The notes under the pieces were generated by a model. The model did not search any database. It had not been told where the DNA came from and was given only the letters and a program-made list of their open reading frames with translations. From Terebella lapidaria (taxonomy: Eukaryota; Annelida; Polychaeta; Terebellida; Terebellidae), in the NCBI GenBank assembly GCA_949152475.1, contig OX424568.1, forward strand, positions 25,581,667 through 25,645,666: a stretch of DNA of 64,000 bases, written 5' to 3'. Shown in pieces: positions 22,764-31,739 of the stretch. Numbering within the stretch: position 1 is the first letter of the stretch; each line of letters starts with the position of its first letter. The position numbers and the translations under genes are program-made.

Positions 22764-22859
22764 ATTCGACCTCGGCCTAAAATCGTCAATATCTCGGAAA
22801 CGGTGCGTCGTAGAGCGAAACGGAGGTTATTTTTAGGCTAACATGTCTAGGTGGTATGA

Positions 22860-23130
22860 TGGATGAACTTTGACCTCAGCCTAAAAGTTTTCTGCTGATG
22901 TTATGTTGGTGTTGTCGACTTCAATGTAGGTGGCTTACCGCAGCTGACGTCGAAGGACATAACCCGCTGACCATGCTAACCCAAAGTGCCAAGACTGGAA
23001 GAGAAGCAGGTGTGGCGATGATGGTGTTGTCGATTTTGATGTAGGCGGCTTACCGCAGCTGACGTCGAAGGACATAACCTGAGGAATCGTGAGGCTTACC
23101 CCAGAAGAATAGCAAGATGGATGGATCGCA
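22860..23130. repeat. short internal direct repeat
   Basis: GTAGG(T/C)GGCTTACCGCAGCTG followed by ACGTCGAAGGACATAACC occurs near 22926 and again near 23040, about 115 bp apart. It is preserved in the inverted copy. Confidence 0.7.
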
Positions 23131-23160
23131 GCACATAAACACATATTCCCTCAGGCAGAG

Positions 23161-24089
23161 AGATTGACTGGATTTCCAACATTCTCTCACATCAGAAAGG
23201 TCTACTGTCCTGTCCGATCTGCTGTGATGAAAAGTTCAAACCGGCAAGGCATGGAAGAATTTTTGTTCACATGCGGCTGTCACACATGGAGCATACAGTC
23301 GAAGTTCAAGGGATATCTGTCGTTAAGTGTAACCCGGACTGTTCCACTCCATCGGCCATGCGCTATGGCCACTATCATTGTGTTTGTGGCACAGTTCTCT
23401 CGAGGAAACAGCACATGAATTACCACTTGACGGACAGCGTGCAGCACAAGTCCGATCATCTAACCTCTAACTGTGGTGATGGAATACATCATCCACCAAC
23501 AGAAGCAACAGTGCCGAATCTGCACCCAGTTCATGATCCGGATACAAAAGCAAGACGATTACCATCGAAAAAACCTGCTGCAGTTCAACAGACACTGAAC
23601 ACAATCATTGGTCCATTGACCGCTGCATGTTGTATCTGTGGAACAGTCATGCTCAAGAGGAACATTGCCAGACATATGCGGGATGTGCACCATACAAATC
23701 AGACACCCTCCAAACTGGGAGCATTTCTTGTGTCACCTTCAGAAGGAATTTACATGGTGAGCAAAAGTTCTCAAGGGAACCAGCATCCTCTACATGTCCA
23801 GATACGCAGAAGCCACTCAGTTCAATCCATTGTATGTGAATCAGACACATGTACAGAGGTTGGGAAAGCCTATGGACGAAGGAAAGTGTCATCGTTCACT
23901 TGTGACCATGTTATTGCAGCTCAACAAAGTAAGATTTGTTCATCTACCAGTGTCTCAATAACAGTGAACGATGTGCAAGACATGGTGGATAACCATATAT
24001 TAAGAAGTCTCTTGGCGAACTGTCTGGACGTATCCTGTCGTGTCAAGGACGTGGAATCCCATTGGTTTCATCATGGCAGCCACATCTAA
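23161..24089 (+). CDS. C2H2 zinc-finger gene, copy 1
   Basis: The frame opens upstream of the first ATG (finger CPICCDEKF...HMRLSH) and carries CVCGTVLSRKQHMNYH and CCICGTVMLKRNIARHMRD-VHH, each with C2H2 spacing. A further finger-like string, CRICTQFMIRIQKQDDYH, lies in another frame near 23512. This copy therefore read partly out of frame between about 23470 and 23575, where a run of A is 2 bp longer than in the inverted copy. Downstream, QHPLHVQIRRSHSVQS with C-x4-C and C-x-H residues suggests another metal-binding module. Repeated, intron-poor C2H2 genes of this kind often derive from transposases. DNA binding is likely; targets are unknown. Confidence 0.6.
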
Positions 24090-24243
24090 ATTCTTCTAAC
24101 TACGTTTATTTATCTGTAGATACCACGAAGGCGAAATGTTACGCCATATTAGGACGAGTAGTTGTGCGGTACAATTTGATGTCAGGGGAATATGACTGTC
24201 CATGGGCATATCACAGTGTGTGCATAAGAAGTTAGGCTGGGGA

Positions 24244-24300
24244 GGCTGGGAAGTTAGAATCTGGGCTGGAGAGGAGATAACATATGTCTATCAAGAGGCT
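24244..24300 (+). pseudogene. SET-like fragment, copy 2
   Basis: WAGEEITYVYQEADGYR corresponds to the SET C-terminal motif at about 15630-15670. It is followed at 24305 by a 24-bp tandem duplication (TTTATCAACCCGTGATGC...) and then the block shared with 16037-16160. The roughly 350 bp separating these parts at 15.7-16.0 kb are missing here. Confidence 0.45.
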
Positions 24301-24639
24301 GATGGCTACAGGTTTATCAACCCGTGATGCATATGGTTTATCAACCCGTGATGCATATGATATTCCTCACTTGTTCTCTACGCTAACTCGATCCTGATAT
24401 ATGCGCCACTTGTTGATAAAAACCAGATTCCGACACCCGAACTGTAACCCATTATTATGGGCATGATATATTGTACATGTATGCTCTTCCAAATGCAAAA
24501 ATAAAGGTCAGAACTACAAGTAAAACACCATGGGTCCACCATAGTGAACACTTGACAAAGGAAATATCTGTTCCACAGATGAAAATTTCTCACAGAACTG
24601 TGGCATGGAATTCCATACATAACACAGCTGAGGTGACTG

Positions 24640-24720
24640 TACCAGCTGTATTCGGATACTTTGATCCCTTGAGGATGCACTTGGAAGCCTTTATCTGCCA
24701 AGTGATCAATGCTCTCACAG
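24640..24720 (+). pseudogene. NADAR-like 5' fragment
   Basis: About 38 bp (from ATCCCTTGAGGATGCACT through TTATCTGCCA) nearly match the NADAR gene at 30025-30065, and the frame reads GYFDPLRMHLEAFIC. The similarity fades on both sides. An open frame continues to 24929 without recognisable NADAR motifs. Confidence 0.35.
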
Positions 24721-24897
24721 CACGTGTAAGTATAAATGCGATGCTGCCCGCGGTAGAGACCGTTCACTATCAGTGGCTCCGTCGGGTGGATCAATACTGG
24801 AGACAGAAGGCATCGTTAGAAGCAGTCACACTCACTGAGGACATATTTCCCCCTAACGAGCTGCGCCGCATCATCAACAGCACCCGTCACGCAGGTC

Positions 24898-25248
24898 TGT
24901 ATGCACACATGGCCCATTCCCACAGGTAGCGCCGGCATATATGCACAATTAAACGTCGCCCAGCACGTGGCCATCCACCCAAAACTGGGGGAATCTTTTC
25001 CCCCAATCTGTGCCAAGAACGCGACCCAGCAATATGCCGCACCGGACCGATCTACAACCGCCCTCAGTTTCCGTGCCCCCATGACATTCTCACACACGAC
25101 ACCACTCTCCGCCAACACTGCGCCATCAAACTTTCACATAGGCAAACCAGAGCGACCTGCCCACCCGACCGCTGAAGCCCACTTGTTCCCGCTAGTGCCT
25201 GCCTGCCGCCTTGTAGTAGACGGATGGATAATCAATAGCATAATCTAA
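24898..25248 (+). CDS. P/T/A-rich ORF, unknown
   Basis: 115 residues, rich in Pro, Thr and Ala, compositionally C-rich DNA. No domain or splice borders are evident, and it may not be coding. It ends 150 bp before the satellite-bearing element. Confidence 0.2.
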   Translation, partial: CMHTWPIPTGSAGIYAQLNVAQHVAIHPKLGESFPPICAKNATQQYAAPDRSTTALSFRAPMTFSHTTPLSANTAPSNFHIGKPERPAHPTAEAHLFPLVPACRLVVDGWIINSII

Positions 25249-25435
25249 AAAAACTGAATATATCCATTCTCATCCGCCCCATAACTGTTCCCACATTTAA
25301 CCTGTGTACCCTGCCACCACTGTATCCCAAAACTGCAGCTCCCCTCCCTTAACGTCACCCCCCTTGGGCCAATCACCACCTATACACTCCATACACTGCA
25401 AGTCACCGGACCTATGGTCCGATAACCTATTGGCA

Positions 25436-25490
25436 TGGCGTTGCGTCCGTCGTCCGTCGTCGTCTTCCGTCGTCGTCGTCGTCGTCCACA
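25436..25490 (+). repeat. (GTC)n-rich microsatellite
   Basis: Runs of GTCGTC and GTCCGTC inside the left terminus of element P. The reverse-complement counterpart is at 38465-38495 in the second copy, and a short one lies at about 47790. Confidence 0.9.
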
Positions 25491-25844
25491 TTTTTATCTT
25501 TTTTGTTTACGGGCGAATTTTTCTGAAATTTTGCAGAAAAATACTTAAAAATAATTCAAGAAGGAGGTATTTTTTAGTTTTTTGATTTTCGCTTTTTCTT
25601 CAAAATGGCGGCCGTTTTCAACGAAAAAGGCCTGATTTTGGACTTTGGCGGCCATTTTCTCAAAATCTGTTCAGTAACTTTTTTTCTCTTTGATACAAAA
25701 GACTCCTCATATGTACTTCTATGATGTCTATAAATTTCGTTGCGCTTGAATCGCTCGAAGTGGGCCATTTTGGCCCAAACTCGGCCCAAATGGGACTTTC
25801 CCATGTTAAATTCTCCTATGCTTTATAATGGTACACATTAAAGC

Positions 25845-28330
25845 CTAATATCTCACTTAATATTGAGATTAGAGACTAGGAATCAATTGTGGACATATAG
25901 GAAATGATATATGCTGAATATTGTCGTGACCTTGAATTTGACCTCTGACCTTGGTTTCAAGGTCAGAGCGGCCGTTTTCGTCGAAAAATGACCAATTTTG
26001 GACTTCAACGGTCGTTTTCTCAAAATCTGTTCAGTAACTTTTTTTCTTATTGATGCATGACACTCCTCCTATGTACTCCTGTGACATGTATAAATTTCGT
26101 TGCCCTTGAAGCGCTCGAAGTGGGCCATTTTGGGCCCAAACTCAGCCCAAATTGGACTTTCCCATGTTAAATTCTCCTATGCTTTATAATGAGACACATT
26201 AAGCCTAATATCTCACTTAATATTGAAATTAGAGACTAGGAATGAATTGTGGACATATAGGAAATGATATATGCTGAATATTCTCGTGACCTTGAATTCG
26301 ACTTTTGACCTCATTTTCAAGATCACAGGACAAAATGGCTAATATCTCGCTTATTATCGACTTTACAGCTTAGGAATCAGTTGTGATCATATAGGAAATG
26401 ATATATGCTGAATATTCTTGTGACCTTGAATTTGACCTTTGACCTCATTTTCAAGGTCACATGACAAAATGGCTAATATCTCGCTTATTATCGACTTTAC
26501 AGTTTAGGAATCAATTGTGAACATATAGGAAATGATATATGCTGAATATTTTCGTGACCTTGAATTTGAACTTTGACCTCATTTCCAAGGTCGCAGGACA
26601 AAATTGCTAATATCTCGCTTATTATCGACTTTACAGCCTAGGAATCAATTGTGAACATATAGGAAATGATATATGCTGAATATTCTCGTGACCTTGAATT
26701 TGAGCTTTGACCTCATTTTCAAGGTCACAGGACAAAATGGCCAATATCTTGTTTATTAGCGACTTTACAGCTTAGGAATCGATTGTGAACATATAGGAAA
26801 TGATATATGCTGAAAATTCTCGTGACCTTGAATTTGACCTTTGACCTCATTTTCAAGGTCACAGGACAAAATGGCTAATATCTCGCTTATTATCGACTTT
26901 ACAGCTTAGGAATCAATTGTGAACATATAGGAAATGATATATGCTGAATATTCTCGTGACCTTAAATTTGACCTTTGACCTCATTTTCAAGGTCACATGA
27001 CAAAATGGCTAAGATCTCGCTTATTATCGACTTTACAGTTTAGGAATGAATTGTGAACATATAGGAAATGATATATGCTGAATATTTTCATGACCTTGAA
27101 ATTGACCCTGACCTCATTTCCAAGGTCACAGGACAAAATTGCTAATATCTCGCTTATTATCGACTTTACAGCTTAGGAATCAATTGTGAACATATAGGAA
27201 ATGATATATGCTGAATATTCTCATGACCTTGAATTTGACCTTTGACCTCATTTTCAAGGTCACAGGACAAATTGGCCAATATCTTGCTTATTAGCGACTT
27301 TACAGCTTAGGAATCAATTGTGAACATATAGGAAATGATATATGCTGAAAATTCTCGTGATTTTGAATTTGACCTTTGACCTCATTTTGAAGGTCACATG
27401 ACAAAATGGCTAAGATCTCGCTTATTATCGACTTTACAGCTTAGGAATCAATTGTGAACATATAGGAAATGATATACGCAGAATATTCTCATGACCTTGA
27501 ATTTGACCTTTGACCTCATTTCCAAGGTCACAGGACAAAATTGCTGATATCTCGCTTATTATCGACTTTACAGCTTAGGAATCAATTGTGAACATATGGG
27601 AAATGATATATGCTGAATATTCTCGTGACCTTGAATTTGACCTTTGACCTCATTTTCAAGGTCACATTACAAAATGGCTAATATCTCGCTTATTATCGAC
27701 TTTACAGCTTAGGAATCAATTGTGAACATATAGGAAATGATATATGCTGAATATTCTCATGACCTTGAATTTGACCTTTGACCTCATTTCCAAGGTCACA
27801 GGACAAAATTGCTAATATCTCGCTTATTATCGACTTTACAGCTTAGGAATCAATTGTGAACATATAGGAAATGATATATGCTGAATATTCTCATGACCTT
27901 GAATTTGACCTTTGACCTCATTTTCAAGGTCACAGGACAAAATGGCCAATATCTTGCTTATTAGCGCCTTTACAGCTTAGAAATCAATTGTGAAAATATA
28001 GGAAATGATATATGCTGAATATTCTAGTGACCTTGAATTTGACTTTTGACCTCATTTTCAAGGTCAACAGGACAAAATGGCTAATATCTCGCTTATTATC
28101 GACTTTACAGCTTAGGAATCAATTGTGAACATATAGGAAATGATATTTTCTGAATATTTTAATGATATTGAATTTGACCTTTGACCTAAATTTCAAGGTC
28201 AGTCATTTTATTTTCAAAGTCAGATTACAAAATGGCTTATATCTCGCTTATTATCAAATTTACAGCTTAGGGGTCCATAGTGAACATATAGGAAATGATG
28301 TATGCTGAATAGTTTGGTGATCTAGAATTT
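25845..28330 (+). repeat. satellite array, ~134-bp monomer, about 17 units
   Basis: Counting the landmark ATATGCTGAATATT gives about 17 units, mean spacing near 134 bp. Each carries TGACCTTGAATTTGACC, TTTGACCTCATTTTCAAGG and the block TCGCTTATTATCGACTTTAC. The first units belong to a longer 366-bp variant that also contains the AAATTTCGTTGC...GGGCCATTTTG segment. Confidence 0.95.
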
Positions 28331-28484
28331 AACCTTTGATCCCATTTTCAAGATTAGAGATATGGCGATTTCAGTGGTCACCTTGAATTTGACCTTCAAC
28401 TTTCTCGGCTTAACTCTGTATATTTCTCCGGTAACCTTTCTAGCCCATTGGGCTAATTTCTACTTTATGGGGAGGGCGTGTGTA

Positions 28485-29914
28485 AGAATTGGAATTTTGC
28501 CCTCTCCAATGGTAAGATCCAACCCACCACGCCACAGGTAAATAAACCTAGTACTCCAGCATATTTGAAATTAAACATTAAATCTTTTACTGAACCATGT
28601 TTCTAATTAATTACGATCTGATGTGCAAGGGGAGACCACCTCCCAAGACCGGGACTGTGACCACGCCTGCCATCGTGCCAACACCTGATCATCACACAGA
28701 CTTTATCGCAAGGACTACGGACGTTACGCAAGCACCCCACGGACGACAGACAATGACAACAGCTGGATAAACACAGACAACAGCTGATTAGGATAAATCC
28801 TATTCAGCCGCGCGGAACCCCAGGACAGGACACAAAGGATTAAGCCGTGTCAAATCAAACGGACTGTTATTACACCATACAAGATATCCGCGATAACAAG
28901 AACCCCAAAGACAGTATCCAAATAAATGACTAATTCAATAAACCTTTTGAATGCCATTTGGAGAATTGGAATTTTGCCCTCTCCAATGGTAAGATCCAAC
29001 CCACCACGCCACAGGTAAATAAACCTAGTACTCCAGCATATTTGAAATTAAACGTTAAATCTGTTACTGAACCATGTTTCTAATTAATTACGATCTGATG
29101 TGCAAGGGGAGACCACCTCCCAAGACCGGGACTGTGACCACGCCTGCCATCGTGCCAACACCTTATCATCACACAGACTTTATCGCAAGGACTACGGACG
29201 TTACGCAAGCCCCCCACGGACGACAGACAATGACAACAGCTGGATAAACACAGAGAACAGCTGATTAGGATAAATCCTATTCAGCCGCGCGGAACCCCAG
29301 GACAGGACACAAAGGATTAAGCCGTGTCAAATCAAACGGACTGTTATTACACCATACAAGATATCGGCGATAACAAGAACCCCAAAGACAGTATCCAAAT
29401 AAATGACAAATTCAATAAACCTCTTGAATGCCATTTGGAGAATTGGAATTTTGCCCTCTCCAATGGTAAGATCCAACCCACCACGCCACAGGTAAATAAA
29501 CCTAGTACTCCAGCATATTTGAAATTAAACGTTAAATCTTTTACTGAACCATGTTTCTAATTAATTACGATCTGATGTGCAAGGGGAGACCACCTCCCAA
29601 GACCGGGACTGTGACCACGCCTGCCATCGTGCCAACACCTTATCATCACACAGACTTTATCGCAAGGACTACGGACGTTACGCAAGCACCCCACGGACGA
29701 CAGACAATGACAACAGCTGGATAAACACAGACAACAGCTGATTAGGAAAATCCTATTCAGCCGCGCGGAACCCCAGGACAGGACACAAAGGATTAAGCCG
29801 TGTCAAATCAAACGGACTGTTATTACACCATACAAGATATCGGCGATAACAAGAACCCCAAAGACAGTATCCAAATAAATGACTAATTCAATAAACCTTT
29901 TGAATGCCATTTGG
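28485..29914 (+). repeat. three tandem 477-bp units with a boundary-spanning ORF
   Basis: Units start at 28485, 28962 and 29439 with AGAATTGGAATTTTGCCC and end at GAATGCCATTTGG, almost identical. An ORF crosses the unit junctions. At 29324-29560, using a GTG at the front, it reads SNQTDCYYTIQDIGDNKNPK and onwards, ending VKSFTEPCF. In the first unit this frame is closed. The origin of the protein is not recognised. The array sits between element P1 and the NADAR cluster. Confidence 0.9.
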
Positions 29915-29951
29915 GTGTGGGTGAAAATGGTAGGGGAAGCGTGTAGAGGGG

Positions 29952-29958
29952 TATAAAG
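29952..29958 (+). promoter_or_regulatory. TATA-like box before the NADAR gene
   Basis: TATAAAG, 5 bp before the first in-frame ATG at 29963. The spacing is too short for a typical 30-bp TATA-to-start distance, so transcription may begin inside the ORF or the true start codon may be later. Suggestive only. Confidence 0.35.
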
Positions 29959-29962
29959 CGAA

Positions 29963-30501
29963 ATGGCATACAGCAACCGTACAACCGTTAATTTCCGTGG
30001 GTCAAAAAGTCCCCTATCAAACTTTTATCCCTTGAGGATGCACTGGGTAGCCCTATCTGCCATTCAACTGAACAGGTGTACCAGATTGAAAAATCTAAAT
30101 ATTCCGGGTGGCCCGATGTTTTCCGAGAAGAATTACTAAATGCTTGGGATGGTGCCGAATGTAAACAGGTCGCAAATTTGTGGAGGCGCCGCTGCGGGGA
30201 AAGTGGCAATTGGGACATCAGGAGAAAGGAAGTGATGCGGAAAATACTGAAGGCCAAGGTCCGGGTATGCCCCGAATACTGTAAAATGCTGGGGATGTAC
30301 TGGGCTTTCTGGGAGAATACCTCAGATTCTTACTGGGGGGTCGGCCCTGATAGTGCCGGGCAAAACACGTTAGGGGTTCTATACGAGGAAATGAAGCGAA
30401 GATTAGAATGTCGGTGGAGAGGGATTGGGAAGGATGTGCCATTGTATCCTTCCATTCTCCTGATAGGGTCTTCAATGTTCCGTAACATGCCGGCTCCGTA
30501 A
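29963..30501 (+). pseudogene. NADAR-domain gene (ADP-ribose/N-glycosidase-type)
   Basis: NADAR (DUF1768/YbiA-like) proteins cleave N-glycosidic bonds of riboside substrates, and some remove ADP-ribose from guanine in DNA. Here the start MAYSNRTTVNFRG leads into SPLSNFYPLRMHW, the family N-terminal signature. Farther on come QIEKSKYSGWPDVF, RRKEVMRKILKAKV, SDSYWGVGPDSAGQN and TLGVLYEEMKRRLE, which are the canonical R-x2-VM, aK, D-x-YWG and G-x-N-x-LG blocks in order. An SGNH-like region follows immediately. The gene is compact and unspliced, with AATAAA at 31076. The frame is broken about once, and the element it belongs to is unknown. Confidence 0.8.
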
Positions 30502-30939
30502 AGAGGGATATCATCATTGTATCAAGAAGAGTGGTTCGGCCCTAAATCCTATGTGACCCCTTGGGGTGAAGTGGACCACCGACGGAGCTATAGGACCAAG
30601 GTCATGGTTAACCCAGGAATCACTAGTGGCCGGTTGGAAAAGCGATTGCAAGGAAATCCACATGTACTGAATGGAGCGGGCCTGCTGGGGATATACGTAG
30701 GGGGCAACGACCTTAGGGATGGAGTGGCACCTGAAGAGGTAATCCGGAACCTACGGAGGATCAAGCAGCTGGTGTGTCGGCCTATGGTGGTATTAGGGGT
30801 ACTTGGTATGCAGGATGGAACCTTGATAATGGAATTTAGGTTGAAGTCTGGGTTGAAACAGGAGTTTGGGGGGTGGTATGTGGATGTCAGTAAAAGGTTG
30901 CGGGAAAGGGCTGAGTGTATAGGGATAATGTGCATTTAA
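30430..30939 (+). pseudogene. SGNH/GDSL-hydrolase-like region downstream of NADAR
   Basis: The segment YPSILLIGSSMFRN looks like block I (G-x-S nucleophile turn), and IYVGGNDLRDG is a good block III (G-x-N-D). Between them lie a variable part and NPGITSGRLEKRL. After block III come EVIRNLRRIKQLVCRPMVVL and a helical end. The block V D-x2-H is not apparent before the stop. It directly continues the NADAR coding region, so the ancestral product may have been a NADAR-SGNH fusion. SGNH enzymes are esterases or acetylhydrolases; the substrate here is unknown. Broken about once. Confidence 0.55.
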
Positions 30940-31075
30940 ACGTGCAAGGGGCCCGAGTGTTGGCTGGATGTGTTCATGCCTTTCTGAGCTTCAGATTGTA
31001 AAGTGGTGTAATAATTTTGTGATTTTGTGTTATATGATATGATATTTGTAATTGTGTTGAGATGTGCAATAATGA

Positions 31076-31081
31076 AATAAA
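31076..31081 (+). terminator. poly(A) signal AATAAA after the NADAR/SGNH genes
   Basis: AATAAA about 135 bp after the stop at 30939, before the Tpt1-like ORF. Confidence 0.45.
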
Positions 31082-31120
31082 GAGTGAAAAAAGACTGTGA
31101 CGGAGATGGTTGTTTGATGC

Positions 31121-31474
31121 GTGGATTTGGTGTTGTATGTGGGAGCGGCTCAAGGGCAGACTCTCAGCGTGCTGGATTTGGAGCCCCTGGATCTACAAAC
31201 ATACAGACTGGTATATCATGGGACCCGGCGGAGCGCTATGCAGGGGATTATGCGAGAGGGGTTAAAACGGATGAGCTGGGAGCATGTTCACCTGACAACT
31301 TTGGATCCCAGTTTGCGACATAGTGGACTGCAATCTGGGACTGAGTGCATGATTACCGTAGATACCCGGGTTGCTGCTAAGATGGGGGTAAAATTCTATA
31401 ATGCCAAGAACGGTGTGGTGGTGTGTACGGAAGTTGTACCAGCGTGGAGTTTGGTATCTGTACATGATATGTAA
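31121..31474 (+). CDS. Tpt1/KptA-like RNA 2'-phosphotransferase (C-terminal lobe)
   Basis: Tpt1/KptA removes an RNA 2'-phosphate by transferring it to NAD+, via an ADP-ribosylated RNA intermediate. The ORF shows LVYHGTRRSAMQGIMREGL, HVHL, MITVDTRVAAKMGVKFY and NGVVVCTEVVPAW. These match, in order, the family HGT, H-V/I-H-L, internal strand and F-Y-x2-NGV blocks. At 117 residues it is shorter than the usual 180-220 because the N-terminal RNA-binding lobe is not seen. Whether it keeps catalysis cannot be judged. AATAAA at 31498-31503. It is close behind the NADAR/SGNH genes on the same strand, which suggests a shared origin. Tpt1 itself is common in eukaryotes, so a host retrocopy is an alternative. 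Confidence 0.7.
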   Translation: MDLVLYVGAAQGQTLSVLDLEPLDLQTYRLVYHGTRRSAMQGIMREGLKRMSWEHVHLTTLDPSLRHSGLQSGTECMITVDTRVAAKMGVKFYNAKNGVVVCTEVVPAWSLVSVHDM

Positions 31475-31497
31475 ATATAATGTGATGAAGGTGAAAA

Positions 31498-31503
31498 AAT
31501 AAA
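31498..31503 (+). terminator. poly(A) signal AATAAA after the Tpt1-like ORF
   Basis: AATAAA 24 bp after the stop codon at 31474, a tight 3' end. Confidence 0.5.
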
Positions 31504-31582
31504 GATGATGTGAAGTGACGTTTGTTCAGTGTTGTGTTAGAGAGGAAGAGAAAGTGAGTGAAGTAAATAAGGTAGAAGGGAA

Positions 31583-31587
31583 AATGG

Positions 31588-31619
<32 letters not shown>

Positions 31620-31720
31620 AGAAGAAAACGAAGGGAAAGAAAATAACGGGAAAAAAGAGAGTATAGTGAAGAGTAATAACGGGAAAAAAGAGAGTATGGT
31701 GAAGAGTAAGGAAAGAATAA
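31583..31720 (+). repeat. (GA)n microsatellite and purine-rich tract
   Basis: A GA dinucleotide run followed by repeated ATAACGGGAAAAAAGAGAGT segments (two copies near 31644 and 31675). The open frame on the opposite strand is a composition artefact. Confidence 0.85.
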
Positions 31721-31739
31721 AAAAGGAAGCTCTTCAACC

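Larger units (their letters stand above)
21868..24192 (+). repeat. 2.3-kb inverted duplication, copy 1
   Basis: Matches 59098-61413 in reverse complement over its whole length, including the exon at 21985, the repeat A insertion at 22573 and the zinc-finger ORF. Differences are scattered single bases and small indels, so the duplication post-dates the repeat A insertion and is fairly young. Confidence 0.85.
25404..28457 (+). mobile_element. satellite-bearing mobile element P, copy 1
   Basis: Left end ACCGGACCTATGGTCCG (a near-palindrome), then (GTC)n and TTTTTGTTTACGGGC. Next come two roughly 366-bp units with GGGCCATTTTG, then about 17 monomers of roughly 134 bp. The right end is CCGGTAACCT followed by the palindrome TAGCCCATTGGGCTA. 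The inverted motif AGGTTACCGGA/TCCGGTAACCT frames related copies. The architecture resembles bivalve pearl/HINE-type non-autonomous elements that carry core satellites. No coding capacity. Confidence 0.75.

Noticed and set aside
24471-24929. 152-residue ORF as an intact gene
   Set aside because: It contains the short NADAR-like match but no further conserved motif, and likely intron or chance sequence on both sides.
25845-28330. CRISPR-like regular repeats
   Set aside because: Monomers are 134 bp, contiguous and without unique spacers, in an obviously eukaryotic context: satellite DNA.
25404-28457. Calling element P a Helitron
   Set aside because: The CTAAT-like 3' end and palindrome are suggestive. 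The insertion borders fall in a T run, the 5' TC is not evident and no Rep/helicase is present, so only the resemblance to pearl/HINE elements is stated.
31537-31737. Minus-strand ORF of F/L/S repeats
   Set aside because: It is a translation of a GA-rich microsatellite and purine tract.
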